From contig CAJVPP010001865.1 of assembly GCA_910592005.1 (NCBI GenBank), forward strand, positions 1 through 17,458: a stretch of 17,458 nucleotides of DNA, given 5' to 3'. The notes beneath the pieces are model-generated. The model made no database searches. It saw only the letters and a program-made list of their open reading frames with translations, and was not told the DNA's origin. A program made the position numbers and the translations under genes. Positions 1 to 8,580 of this stretch are shown here, piece after piece (the stretch's first letter is position 1; every line of letters begins with the position of its first letter). This DNA is from Funneliformis mosseae (taxonomy: Eukaryota; Glomeromycota; Glomeromycetes; Glomerales; Glomeraceae).

Positions 1-118
1 GAATCAAATCAAATTGAAAGATTTTATAAAATAAATTTGACTCAACTCGACTCAAAAAAAATGAGTCAAATAGAGTTGGTCTTTAAATTCGACTTGACTT
101 GACTCATTCAGAACTCTA
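1..118. repeat. Palindromic dispersed repeat, cut by window start
   Basis: The segment is built of GACTC/GAGTC-type words that fold back on themselves. An arm at 39-54 pairs imperfectly with 62-81 across a run of A. The outer GAATCAAATC at the start matches the inverted GACTTGACTTGACTCATTC at 91-109. The right edge, ATTCAGAACTCTAG (105-118), is the exact reverse complement of the left edge of the repeat at 10373-10386. It is therefore a member of a repeated foldback family, probably a non-autonomous element, whose left part may lie outside the window. Confidence 0.6.
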
Positions 119-766
119 GTTATTACTTAGATTTAGATATTTGATACTTACTGAGTATCATTAATTATTAAATAAAAGAATCATAGCAATAGAGCTTTTT
201 ACATAACTATTTTTATTGTAATTTTTAACAAAAACTATAATTTTTATTTATTATTAGGTAAGTCTAGTAATAAATAATCTTATAAGGCTTATACCTAAAA
301 AATTATCATTTTCATATAAAATCATAAAGGTGGTGACTATTATACCTATATCATCAAATTCATCTAAAAATCAAATCTAACTTTTACTTTTAGTAATAGT
401 TTAATTTGATTAATATTACAATATATAATGCAGTTATTATTATAGATATTTAAAATTAATATTCAAATTTACTAATTATTGATTAATCATTTTCTTATGA
501 AATAAGGGCTTCTACTATAAATATTTTAGCAAATTTAGTATCAAATTAATAATAATACTAATTTTATATAATTTAATAATCTACTTTAAAATTTTTATAT
601 AGTAAATTTAAGTGTAAAAAAATTTAAACAGGCTAGTTATCACAAAATTAATATTAAATTCAGATTTTTTTAGTATAATTATTTTAATAAGCTAAACTTT
701 GTTCAAATTAGACCAGTTGATCAAAAATATCATATAGTAAAAATTAGCAAATTACTACATTAACTT

Positions 767-852
767 TTAATATAACAAATTTTGATATAATAAATTTTAA
801 AATATATTATATACAGATTTTTCTATATTAAAAAATTTACTATATTGAATAT
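767..852. repeat. Possible small MITE with ATATAAyAAATTTT-type inverted arms
   Basis: The left arm at about 769-800 (AATATAACAAATTTTGATAT and following bases) matches the reverse complement of about 820-850 (CAATATAGTAAATTTTTTAA and following bases) at most positions. The same word recurs in direct orientation at 925-960. This arrangement resembles subterminal repeats of pogo-type elements, but in such A/T-rich DNA chance similarity is easy, so the call is weak. Confidence 0.3.
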
Positions 853-1792
853 TATTAATTAAAAATTATGATTTTTGAAAAAAATTTTGTTAATATAATA
901 TATATAAAATAACTTTTTTTAATAAATTTATTTATAATGAATTTTTTTTGATATAATAAATATTACTATAAGAAGAAATTAATTCTAAAAAGAGAATAGA
1001 AAAGAATATTAGTAAATATTTTTAAAAAGTTTATTCATACTAAGAAGAAGAGAATCAATTTACTAGTTAATTTTTAAAGTTTAAAGAAAACTGCTTCTAT
1101 ATATTCATTAAATATAGAATTTCTAGAATCTTATTAAGATTATTATTAATTTTTTTAACATTACTTATAATTAGAGAAATAAGAAAACTTAAAGAAAATA
1201 TTTGATATTTGAATATTTATAATAGAAAAAAAAAGTAAAAATACGTAAAGATATTTAAACATTAAAAATAAGTTAACAATTCTCATTATTTATTTTTTTC
1301 CATTTTGATTCTTTATATTTCTATAGATTAAATTTATTAAAAATATGATAAAATAATAAATTTACTAATTCTAGCAAAAAACTTATATCTATACCTTTTA
1401 CAATATTCTAAAAAAAATAAAAAAATGCTTTTTTAACTTATTATCACATGATTATTAAAACTATTTGATTAGTCTAATTGGATAACATTATTATTATAAT
1501 GAATTATTTATATATATACTGAATAATTTATTATAATAATAATAAATTTTCTTATAATAAAGATCTAATTGAACTATATAAGATTAATTATATAAAATTA
1601 GTATTATTAACTTTATACTATATTTTGCCAAAATATACTTTAAGATTTAGACTTTAAAACAAGTATAAAATCATGATTTTAACATTTGTAAATGATAAGT
1701 TATAGCCTTTCAAAAGTAATTAATTATACTTACATTTTTTTTAGTATTCATTATATTATTATATTCTACTTATTTAGATTATAATATTCTGA

Positions 1793-1858
1793 TATATTAT
1801 AGTTTATTGATTAATATATATTAGAACATTATAGTCTAATAATTAATATGTTCTAGAA
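1793..1858. repeat. Two-copy direct repeat, 32-bp period
   Basis: Two adjacent diverged copies share the frame ATTATAG-T-TA-T-ATTAATAT-TT-TAGAA, with the word ATTATAG starting at 1796 and again at 1828. This is a local tandem duplication in noncoding DNA with no visible function. Confidence 0.45.
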
Positions 1859-1920
1859 TATTTCTTGTCTTAATAAGTATCACAGGGATATATAAGATAA
1901 TAAAAGTTATTTTTGGTCTC

Positions 1921-2830
1921 GCAATACTGAGCACTTGATTTCAGAAACAATATTTGAAATGGTTCTGATATCATGCAATTGATTTAGTCTATGATAAGAA
2001 GGAAAAGCGTTTTTGTACTGCATCTAGAATAATATTCTGATTTTCAGGAAATTTAGATACTTTAATAAGCCTATACAAAATTTTTTCTTTTGGTAGAGAT
2101 GGCTAAGATGAAAAAGGTGTGATCAAGACATTTACCTTAGATTTGATTTTTTTATCATAAGGTAACTCCAAAGGAATCATTTCTGGTAATATTTTGATAT
2201 CAACTGAATTGGAAGATTCAATCATATAATCACACGTCCTCAAGATACAGGTAAAAAATGGTAGATTCCTTGGGAAACATAGTATTTGTTAAAGAGATAT
2301 ATTGAATTTGAGAGTGAAGCTTTGATATTCCATTTTATGCTATAAGATTTAACCTGTTTAATTTTTTCTATACCTATATTATCAAATAATTTATAAATCT
2401 TTGAGTTTTCCTGTAGAAATTCTCACGTGAAATGCCAGAGAGGCAATCCCAGATTTCATCATAAACCTAAATACTTGCTAAGTCATCTGCTCTTTTATTA
2501 TTTTGTCAAATAGATAAGACATCATCAACTTTCTTTTCAAATATTTTTGCATAATAATATCAGCTTAAAATTTCTTTTTGCTTAGTGTAGATAGTATTTT
2601 TTTTGTTTTTTAGCATTCCTTGTATTAAGCATATCCTGCCTTTTACTTCTGCTAACTCAATTCCAAACACAACTCTTGTATAAATATTTGCATCTCAACT
2701 CGGCTATCTTTCTGAAATAGAGCTATTTGCCTAGAATTGTTAATTTGAGAGGAAGGTATAACTGATACTATCTTAGCATAATGGGAGAATTAAGAAACTT
2801 TGAATCGCACGTGGATTTAATCACATAACT
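1921..2830 (-). pseudogene. Broken gene of a dispersed AM-fungal hypothetical family
   Basis: No intact frame remains, but protein-like stretches follow one another on the minus strand across all three frames. The order is: IALFQKDSRVEMQIF near 2660-2710; a stretch with LIQGMLKNKKNTIYTKQKEI near 2570-2635; ADDLASI near 2475-2495; IWDCLSGISRENFYRKTQRF near 2395-2455; GIEKIKQVKSYS near 2340-2378; SNSVDIKILPEMIPLELPYD near 2160-2220; and NQNIILDAVQKRFSFL near 1996-2045. The centre resembles the repeated '...TR.NL..KTQRA..IY.LF..IGI.KI..VKSYS' module that I remember from many Rhizophagus predicted proteins of unknown function. Frames change at least five times, for example between NYL and GIEKI near 2380, and stops interrupt it. 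It lies downstream of, and in the same direction as, the broken gene at 3322-5620, and could be its detached C-terminal part or a separate gene. No function is known to me. Confidence is good that it was coding, and moderate for the family. Confidence 0.55.
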
Positions 2831-3321
2831 GTGTATTCTGACTTTCTAGATTAATAAATACAATATATATTTTTTTATTATATTCGTATCATTGTCAATA
2901 TGATTTTATTTGTATTTCATTTTAGAAACAATTTATTTGTGTTGTTAACATTTATAAAATAAAGTGAAATCATTTCAATAGATGCTATTAAACATTATAT
3001 TTACTATATATATATCATATAGTCAACTCTCTACAAATGCATCCTCTATAAATGCACTCCTCTATAAGTGTTCTCTTATATCTGGTCTCAAGGGGAGTGC
3101 ATTTATAGAGAGTTAACTGTATATGGAATTAAATTTCAAAAATGGTTAGTCTGATTCGCTTGTCTAAAGCAGTCTCTTCAAATCATTATCTTCATTAGAA
3201 TATAAAACATCAGTTTGATCATTTTAATTTTCTGATTAGTGTTTATCCTTATCACCTATTGTTGACTATCATCTAGAAAAGATATATCAAGATTAATATA
3301 AAAAACATAATATATATGAGT
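2831..3321. other. Spacer with one MITE, otherwise no gene
   Basis: Apart from the element at 3020-3119 I find no protein-like stretch or RNA gene here. Composition returns to strong A/T bias between the two broken minus-strand genes. A short TA run lies at 3006-3015, immediately before the MITE. Confidence 0.5.
3020..3119. mobile_element. 100-bp pogo/Tigger-type MITE with TA target duplications
   Basis: The inverted ends are TAGTCAACTCTCTACAAATG at the left and the complement of CAGTTAACTCTCTATAAATG at the right. They are flanked by TA at 3018-3019 and TA at 3120-3121. Inside the left arm the word CTCTATAAATGCACTC is repeated three times with small changes, starting at 3029, 3044 and 3060. 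CAGT ends with a TA duplication are typical of the Tc1/mariner-pogo superfamily. No coding capacity is present, so it would need a transposase in trans. It is the best-preserved element in the window, and related ends occur near 10868, 14030 and 16388-16473. Confidence 0.85.
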
Positions 3322-3610
3322 TTATCGTCTACTTACCCAAATCATATTCAGAAACTGAGTATTGCAAATCAGTGCCCATAGCGTATAACTCCTTAAGAGC
3401 TCAAATTTTTCAATTAAAAATCAATCAATAAATACTATTAAACTGGAGCCCATCACATAGGCCTTCTCAAGAATCCTAAGGACAAAAGATAAAATCGTAA
3501 ATAATACGAAAGAAAAAAATGTCTCTCTTCGTACACAAAAATGTATATACTAATAACATGCAGACCACATATTACCAATTTTCCTAGTATTGCACAGAAA
3601 TTTATAAATC

Positions 3611-3717
3611 AAAATTTCACCCCATGTAACCGGTGACATATAAGGGGCTTGAAAAAATATTTTTCCTACTTCAATCTCCGATGATACAGGGTGACAAATA
3701 TGGGGGTAAAAAATTTT
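3611..3717. mobile_element. Palindromic MITE-like element inside the nuclease-like pseudogene
   Basis: The left arm AAAATTTCACCCCATGTAAC from 3611 matches the complement of the right arm, which reads AAAATTTTTTACCCCCATAT from 3717 backward. The match continues into GGTGAC versus TGTCACC. The G/C-rich arms stand out from the surroundings. The nuclease-like coding similarity stops at the right edge (after ...DDLIIYLL, read on the minus strand) and resumes near 3550-3579 with VICGLHVIS. It thus looks like an insertion into the former gene. The superfamily cannot be told from the ends, and I see no clear target duplication. Confidence 0.6.
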
Positions 3718-4595
3718 CTAGCGATACTAAAGAAGATATATTATCAGATCATCTAAGCCGTCATTAATTAACTTGTCTAATGCATACTTCATGCGTTTCT
3801 CATTTTTGATGACTTGATTTTACCGATAAGTAACACTACGTGTCTGCTAGGATTTGTTATCATAACCATAAAATCTGGCTTTATGTCTGGGAGGACTAGA
3901 TTAAAGCTTCTCACTCTGTGAATAAAGGTTTGCGTTTATTAATATTGTAGATATAATATTATTACCTCATTATTGACACATAGTCACACACCTTCAAAGG
4001 TGATTTTTTACTATTCTTAAAAAGAGCCTTGTGATTATCAGAGTGGTAAAAATTACCTTTTTGATCCTGTATGACCTCCTTTTTTGACTCTACTATATAT
4101 AATACAATATATGCAGGTTAAGATGATAATACGAGATGGATTAAGAAGGTAATATTTACATCAGAGTGACGTTTTTAATAGTGTAGGTGTCCTCAATGAA
4201 ATAATTTTGAGTAAACAAAGATTGCTCGTTATTATTCCTGTAAAAAAGTAAGAATAAGTTCATCTTGAGCAGTAAAATTATTTACAGCATCTATAAAACA
4301 TATAAATCTCTGATATTTTCACTATAATTTTTTTCTCATCAGTAGTGGTTTTAACATTTCATAGGTAACGTCTTGCAGTTGATGAGCTCTCGTTCTTCTG
4401 ATCTTGCACATCCGAAAGGTAAAAAGACATTTTTAATTTTTGTTAAAATAAATGAAAAAATGCAACTACTTTATTTTCAGGAGTTCATATTGATCCATTA
4501 TTGAATAACAGTAAATAATTGTAAGAAACAAAAATAAGAACATATATTCTCACCAAATTTACCACAGCAGTTGTAAATACTTCATCAGTATATGT

Positions 4596-4786
4596 CAATG
4601 TTGGCATTTGGTCAAGCTATGGCTAAAATAACCAAACAAACAAATTTTGACCAAATAACTAGTTAGGTATTAATAAATGTATTAAGACTTATTAGAATTT
4701 AATTAGCATTTGGCCACAGCCAAAATTTTTTAGCCATTTTGGCTAGCCAAATTGGCCAAATTTCCAATAGTCAAAGACCAACACTG
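4596..4786. mobile_element. 191-bp hAT-like non-autonomous element
   Basis: The ends are CAATGTTGGCATTTGGTCAA at 4596 and, inverted, CAGTGTTGGTCTTTGACTAT from 4786. The interior is packed with TTGGCCAAAT and TTTTGGCTA words in both orientations, as expected of subterminal transposase-binding repeats. The flanks GTATATGT (4588-4595) and GTGTTTTG (4787-4794) agree at only 4 of 8 positions, so an 8-bp hAT target duplication is possible but not shown. Coding-like sequence of the minus-strand pseudogene ends directly at 4788 (IKAVQSIFKETNKT). This suggests insertion into the gene. Confidence 0.65.
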
Positions 4787-5164
4787 GTGTTTTGTTAGTC
4801 TCCTTGAAAATACTTTGAACTGCCTTGATCTAAATATTAGAAAAATATCAACTCAAAATTGAAATCCAATGTATCATAAAATATTTTGCCAAAATCTACC
4901 TTTGCTAGCTCCAGTTTCTCTTATTCAGTTTGGATTCTTTTAACTATATTTCAAAAGGTATCAACATCTTTAAAGTTAGTATGATATTTCTTTTTTACAA
5001 AAAAAAAAAATACGAAGATTAGCCTTATTTTTCATAAGTGAATATAGATTCATATCTGCTGAAAGAAAGACTTATTGCAAGACAGAATTATGAACATGCA
5101 GATCATTGAAGAATAACACAAAGCTTGCTCTACTCATAGGAAAGGTGCCAAGTACCAATTTCAT

Positions 5165-5361
5165 AAAACCATAACGATCACGCAGTATCATCAAGAAAAC
5201 AACACGCTGATGTCTTCCCTAGTTATGGGTGGAAAACTTTTACTGCTCTTGAATATCCTCTTAACCCATAATGATCTGAAGTATCATAAGAAGACAACAC
5301 ATAGATGTCCTCTCTAATTATAGGTAATAAACTTATTACAAGTCCTCAAATAAAAAGAATA
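5165..5361. repeat. 97-bp tandem duplication within the P-loop-like pseudogene
   Basis: The word CCATAACGATC begins at 5169 and recurs as CCATAATGATC at 5266. Similarity continues through GTATCAT, GAAAACAACAC/GAAGACAACAC, GATGTC, CTAGTTATGGG/CTAATTATAGG and beyond, for about 70-95 bases per copy. Both copies read on the minus strand as variants of 'ITREDI-VL-S', followed by a Y-G- segment. The duplication therefore affected coding sequence just upstream of the Walker-A-like motif. The copies are clearly diverged, so the event is not recent. Confidence 0.7.
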
Positions 5362-5639
5362 ATTCTGATAAGCTTCTAGCATGATACGTGGTCTTTGTTG
5401 AGCCCTTCTTAAGCAAGTTTTTGAGAGATTTTCTTAATTTAAACAATTCCTTCTGAAATAAGATACTAAAATCTGTTTGACTTTAGCGGTACTGGTAAAA
5501 TTAAGAATACGTCAATTTTCAGGTTGAACTTTATCAAAATAAGATACAGTTTTATTGATGATCTGTATATAATTAATTGTTACGTCATCAGGTAATACGT
5601 GATTCAATAGACTGCAATGCAAAATAAAAAATATGCAAA

Positions 5640-6110
5640 ATATGCAAATAAAAAATTTTTATATAGTAAAAATATATTTTATTATTTTTGATTATTATAA
5701 TATAAAAAAATTTAAAATTTCAAAGAATTTTCTATAAGTTATCTATGTCTATCATCTAAAATTCTTTTATAATTAAACTTCTGAAATAGATAATCATATA
5801 TGAAAAGTTTGCTAAGAAAATAGGACTCTGGAAATTTTTTTGACTAAAATTAAGAACTTATTATATTTTAATCTTATAACATCAAAAACTAAAATGCAAC
5901 ATAAAACAAAATTTTGTTAAAATTCTCAGAGCCATATTTTCCTAACAAACCTCTCATATAAACTAATCTATGCTTGATAATTTGAAGTTACAGACTTATG
6001 TTCATGATTAACTATATGATTACAAAATTTACAATATAATTTTTAATTTCTGAATGAAAATGGATTTTAAAATGAGACTATTTGTAAAAAAAAGATATAA
6101 AAAATTTTAT
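5640..6110. mobile_element. Long foldback element, symmetric about 5879
   Basis: The core arms are 5797-5850 and 5907-5960. TATATGAAAAGTTTGCTAAG aligns with the complement reading TATATGAGAGGTTTGTTAGG, then AAAATAGGACTCTGG with AAAATATGGCTCTGA. The pairing continues outward with gaps: ATAGATAATCATATATG against ATAGATTAGTTTATATG, then weaker similarity toward about 5640 and 6110. A long inverted repeat with a roughly 56-bp centre and no coding sequence is typical of a foldback element or large MITE. Its outer ends are not sharp, and I could not identify a target duplication. Confidence 0.6.
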
Positions 6111-6529
6111 TCTTAAAATGATATAAGATCATATGAAAAATGCAAAAAAAATAATAAAATTACCTTAAAATATATTATATAAAATAAAATTTGTAGATTC
6201 TAATAGGCACAAAAATTTTTTAAATATGATCATCAAAATAAAAATTCACATGATTATGTAAAAAAAATTTACACTTTACTGAAAAAAATTTAAAGGTAAA
6301 TTCAATTACACTCTTAATCAAAAAGTTCAGAACTACTCTTATGATTTGCAAATGACTTGTGATAAATAAATTAATTTGTATAACCTAAAATTTGTATCAT
6401 ATAATAATTAATAAATAATTTACACTATATATATATATTTTTATTCTTTCATTTTTATTTTTCATAAAATAACTAAAAATAGAGAGTTTACGAACTTTAA
6501 ATATGAAAAGATTAATCAGATTTTATAAA
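6111..6529. other. A/T-rich stretch without a gene
   Basis: I find no protein-like stretch in either direction. A short TA run lies at 6425-6439. It may contain the left end of the Tc1-type element whose transposase starts just after it, but I could not find inverted ends matching sequence beyond 7430. Confidence 0.4.
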
Positions 6530-7430
6530 ACTGATAATTTAGAAAGAACTATTTTAAAAAACAGGCTTTATAAAAATTTACTATTCATAACATTATAGCA
6601 AAGTATAAAAAATACAGATGCTGTTAATATTGCTTTAAGAAGTAAAAGGTCAAAAATATTAATTGAAAGAGACAAATAACTTCTTAAAATTATTATAACT
6701 CAAAATCAATGTAAACTAAAGTATATTATATGAAATAGAATATAATAATTATACTACTCTTAAAACCTAATGTTAATAAGTATAATCAAAAAATTTGTTT
6801 AAATTAAACTTATAAAAGATGTTTATGATCTACAGATAATTGAAAAAAAGTAGTATAAAATGATAAATTTAGGTTTATATTATTTTAAAATAATAGAAAA
6901 ATCTAAATTTAGTGTTTTCAAGAAAAAAATATAATATTGCTATTTTGTTTCTATTAAATATAGCAGAGGTGATGTTATAATATAAGAGTATATTTTTTGA
7001 AATAGGTTAGATCTATTAGTAAGAATATATAATTAAATTAATAGTAAAAATATATAAAAAAATTTTCACCTATTACGTAGTATTATTTTTAAAGAAGTTT
7101 AAAGAGAATAATAATAATTATTTATTTCAATAAAATAATATACTGATTTATACTAGTATAAGTATACTTAATTTTATTAAAAAATTGAAATAATTTTATT
7201 ATTATAGCCTGGTTAAAATCTAGACCTTAACCTTATTGAATAACTTTAAAATAAGCTTGAATGTCATATTTGATTTAAACAAAAATATTCAAAAAATCTG
7301 AAAGAATTAAAAGTGTTTTTTAGGAATGCTAGTCTAAAATTTTATGTGAAATTTATTAAAAGCTAGTTACAAGTATAAAAATCAAGTAAAAGTTGTGATA
7401 AAAATATATGATTATCTTATTAAATATTGA
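6530..7430 (+). pseudogene. Dead Tc1/mariner-type (DD34E) transposase
   Basis: Despite many stops and frameshifts, the whole Tc1 layout can be followed. IHNIIAKYKK near 6580-6612 (end of the first helix-turn-helix) is followed by TDAVNIALRSKRSKILIERD at 6614 onward. This is the GRPKKLTERD-type linker before the second DNA-binding part. The first catalytic region, normally DES+F, is EKSKF with Glu in place of Asp (6896-6898). Then come SRGDV-I near 6962-6980 and LLVRI near 7015. The second motif, normally FQQDNAP-HTS, reads FQ-stop-NNILIYTS with Asn for Asp (7134-7136). The third reads PG-stop-NLDLNLIE, keeping Glu at 7238-7240. The C-terminus KNLKELKVFF...KLIKS-type and VIKIYDYLIKY ends at TGA 7428-7430. 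The second Asp and the Glu are 104 nt apart, one base short of the 35-codon step of DD34E. About 300 codons fits the family (roughly 340). Confidence 0.85.
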
Positions 7431-8457
7431 TAAATACTTTTTATAAAGATTAATATTATAAAATTAACTTATTAATTTATTTTTTTTGAAAAAAAATAAT
7501 GATTTTTTATTGTTAAACTTTAGTAATAGTAAAAATATTTAATTTTAAGCTGGGTTTTTGCATTATATTATATATAATATAACATTTAATAAATATATCA
7601 TTTGTGCAATATTTACTTAATAAAAAAATTTTTTTAATATGTTAATAATTAAATTAATTTTATATAAATAAGACTATAATAATATTTTATATTAAATTAT
7701 CAATAATTTATTAAAAAGAATTTAAAAATTATTAAAAATTTTGTTATTTATTTAGCAAAGTATTTATATATAATTTTTATAGATTAATAAATAAGTTAAT
7801 TATTAAAAAAAAAACTATTTTTTATTATTTGTCAAATGATTCTAAACTTTTGGCTAAAAGTGTATATATAAGTATTTTTAAAAAAAATTTTCAATACTAT
7901 TAAAGAAAAAATATAAAGATTTTAAATTATTTAATGTGAATCTTAATATCAAGTTATTTCTTTGCTTTATAAAAATATAGTTATACTATAAATTTGTTAT
8001 TTCTTATTTTGTTTCAAGAAATTTTAAATATTTAGATAATAAGAAGAATGTAGTCTAATCAGTTCAAAATACTTACCTAACTTTAAATATAATAGTGAAT
8101 ATATTAGCAATAAGGAAAATAATAGCTATTAGTTAATATTAAAATTAATTTTTATTTTAATTTTCTTTATTAATATATTTATCATTATAATTATTATATC
8201 AAATAAATATTTTTTAATCTAGATCAGTTATAATCTATATATTTTATTATTAAAGATAATTAAATTAATAAAAATTAGAAAACTTGATCTTTTGTCTTTT
8301 CTATTTGAGATCACATGATTATTAAATTTTATTGTATCTATTTACATATTGTTAGCATTAAAAATTTGCCCTAGAAAAATGATTTACAAAGTCATTAGAT
8401 TTAATTTTATGTAGATCATATTAAAGAAGATTTTGATCAATGTATTGCATTAAAAAA
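7431..8457. other. A/T-rich stretch without a gene
   Basis: I see nothing supportable beyond A/T-rich low-complexity sequence and short A or T runs (for example near 7480-7500, 7624-7640 and 7807-7816). The right end of the Tc1-type element probably lies in the first part of it but is not recognisable. Confidence 0.5.
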
Positions 8458-8580
8458 TCAGGCTAATTTATTTAATTTGAAAAATTTATAAAATTCACCT
8501 GTTTCTTCTATTTTTTCTGTATTTTTTTGTACAGCCTGTTTATTTTGTTTATTCTGTTTCATCTGTAATTTCTTTAACAT
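8458..8580 (-). CDS. Short Lys/Gln-rich frame, doubtful
   Basis: A 40-codon frame from ATG (complement of 8578-8580) to TGA (complement of 8458-8460). Its first half is low-complexity (MLKKLQMKQNKQNKQAVQKN) and the rest is Glu-rich, then Phe/Lys-rich. It coincides with a run of CTGTTT/CTGTAA-type words on the plus strand. It could be a remnant of a coiled-coil or low-complexity protein segment, or simply a frame left open by a purine-rich repeat. No family is recognised, no neighbouring coding sequence extends it, and I would not call it a gene on this evidence. Confidence 0.15.
   Translation of the reverse strand: MLKKLQMKQNKQNKQAVQKNTEKIEETGEFYKFFKLNKLA

Larger units (their letters stand above)
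119..1900. other. Gene-free A/T-rich stretch
   Basis: I see no supportable gene, RNA gene or long frame on either strand. The sequence is almost entirely A/T with short homopolymer runs. The only structure I can point to is a cluster of repeated ATATAATAAATTT-like words near 767-960 and a two-copy direct repeat at 1793-1858, both listed separately. Confidence 0.6.
3322..5620 (-). pseudogene. Broken P-loop/PD-(D/E)XK-like gene, three insertions or duplications
   Basis: Reading the minus strand from 5620 downward, protein-like stretches appear in shifting frames. FKLRKSLKNLLKKGSTKTTY lies near 5385-5445. LVLGTFPMSRASFVLFFNDL at about 5100-5160 looks like a decayed Walker A (G-x4-GK-S/T with G and K now S and R). 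FKDVDTF and KLELAKVDFGKIFYDTL follow near 4870-4970, then IKAVQSIFKETNKT at 4788-4829 and VIQDQKGNFYHSDNHKALFK near 4010-4070. Next comes KPDFMVM (3867-3881 for KPDFM) and LLIGKIKSSKNEKRMKYALD near 3770-3830. The last pair has the spacing of a PD-(D/E)XK nuclease core, PD-x17-(E)xK, but the acidic residue is now Lys (codon complement 3819-3821). A further stretch ends at a stop at 3322-3324. The nuclease-like part resembles large Rhizophagus families, sometimes linked to Crinkler-type proteins; the P-loop assignment is weaker. Two elements interrupt it, and it may be more than one ancestral gene. Confidence 0.5.

Noticed and set aside
709..721. GTTCAAATTAGACC as a tRNA B box
   Set aside because: There is no cloverleaf around it and no A box at the right distance.
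3322..3345. GTAAGT on the minus strand after ...NMIWV as a splice donor
   Set aside because: The gene is broken on both sides and no acceptor with resumed coding can be shown.
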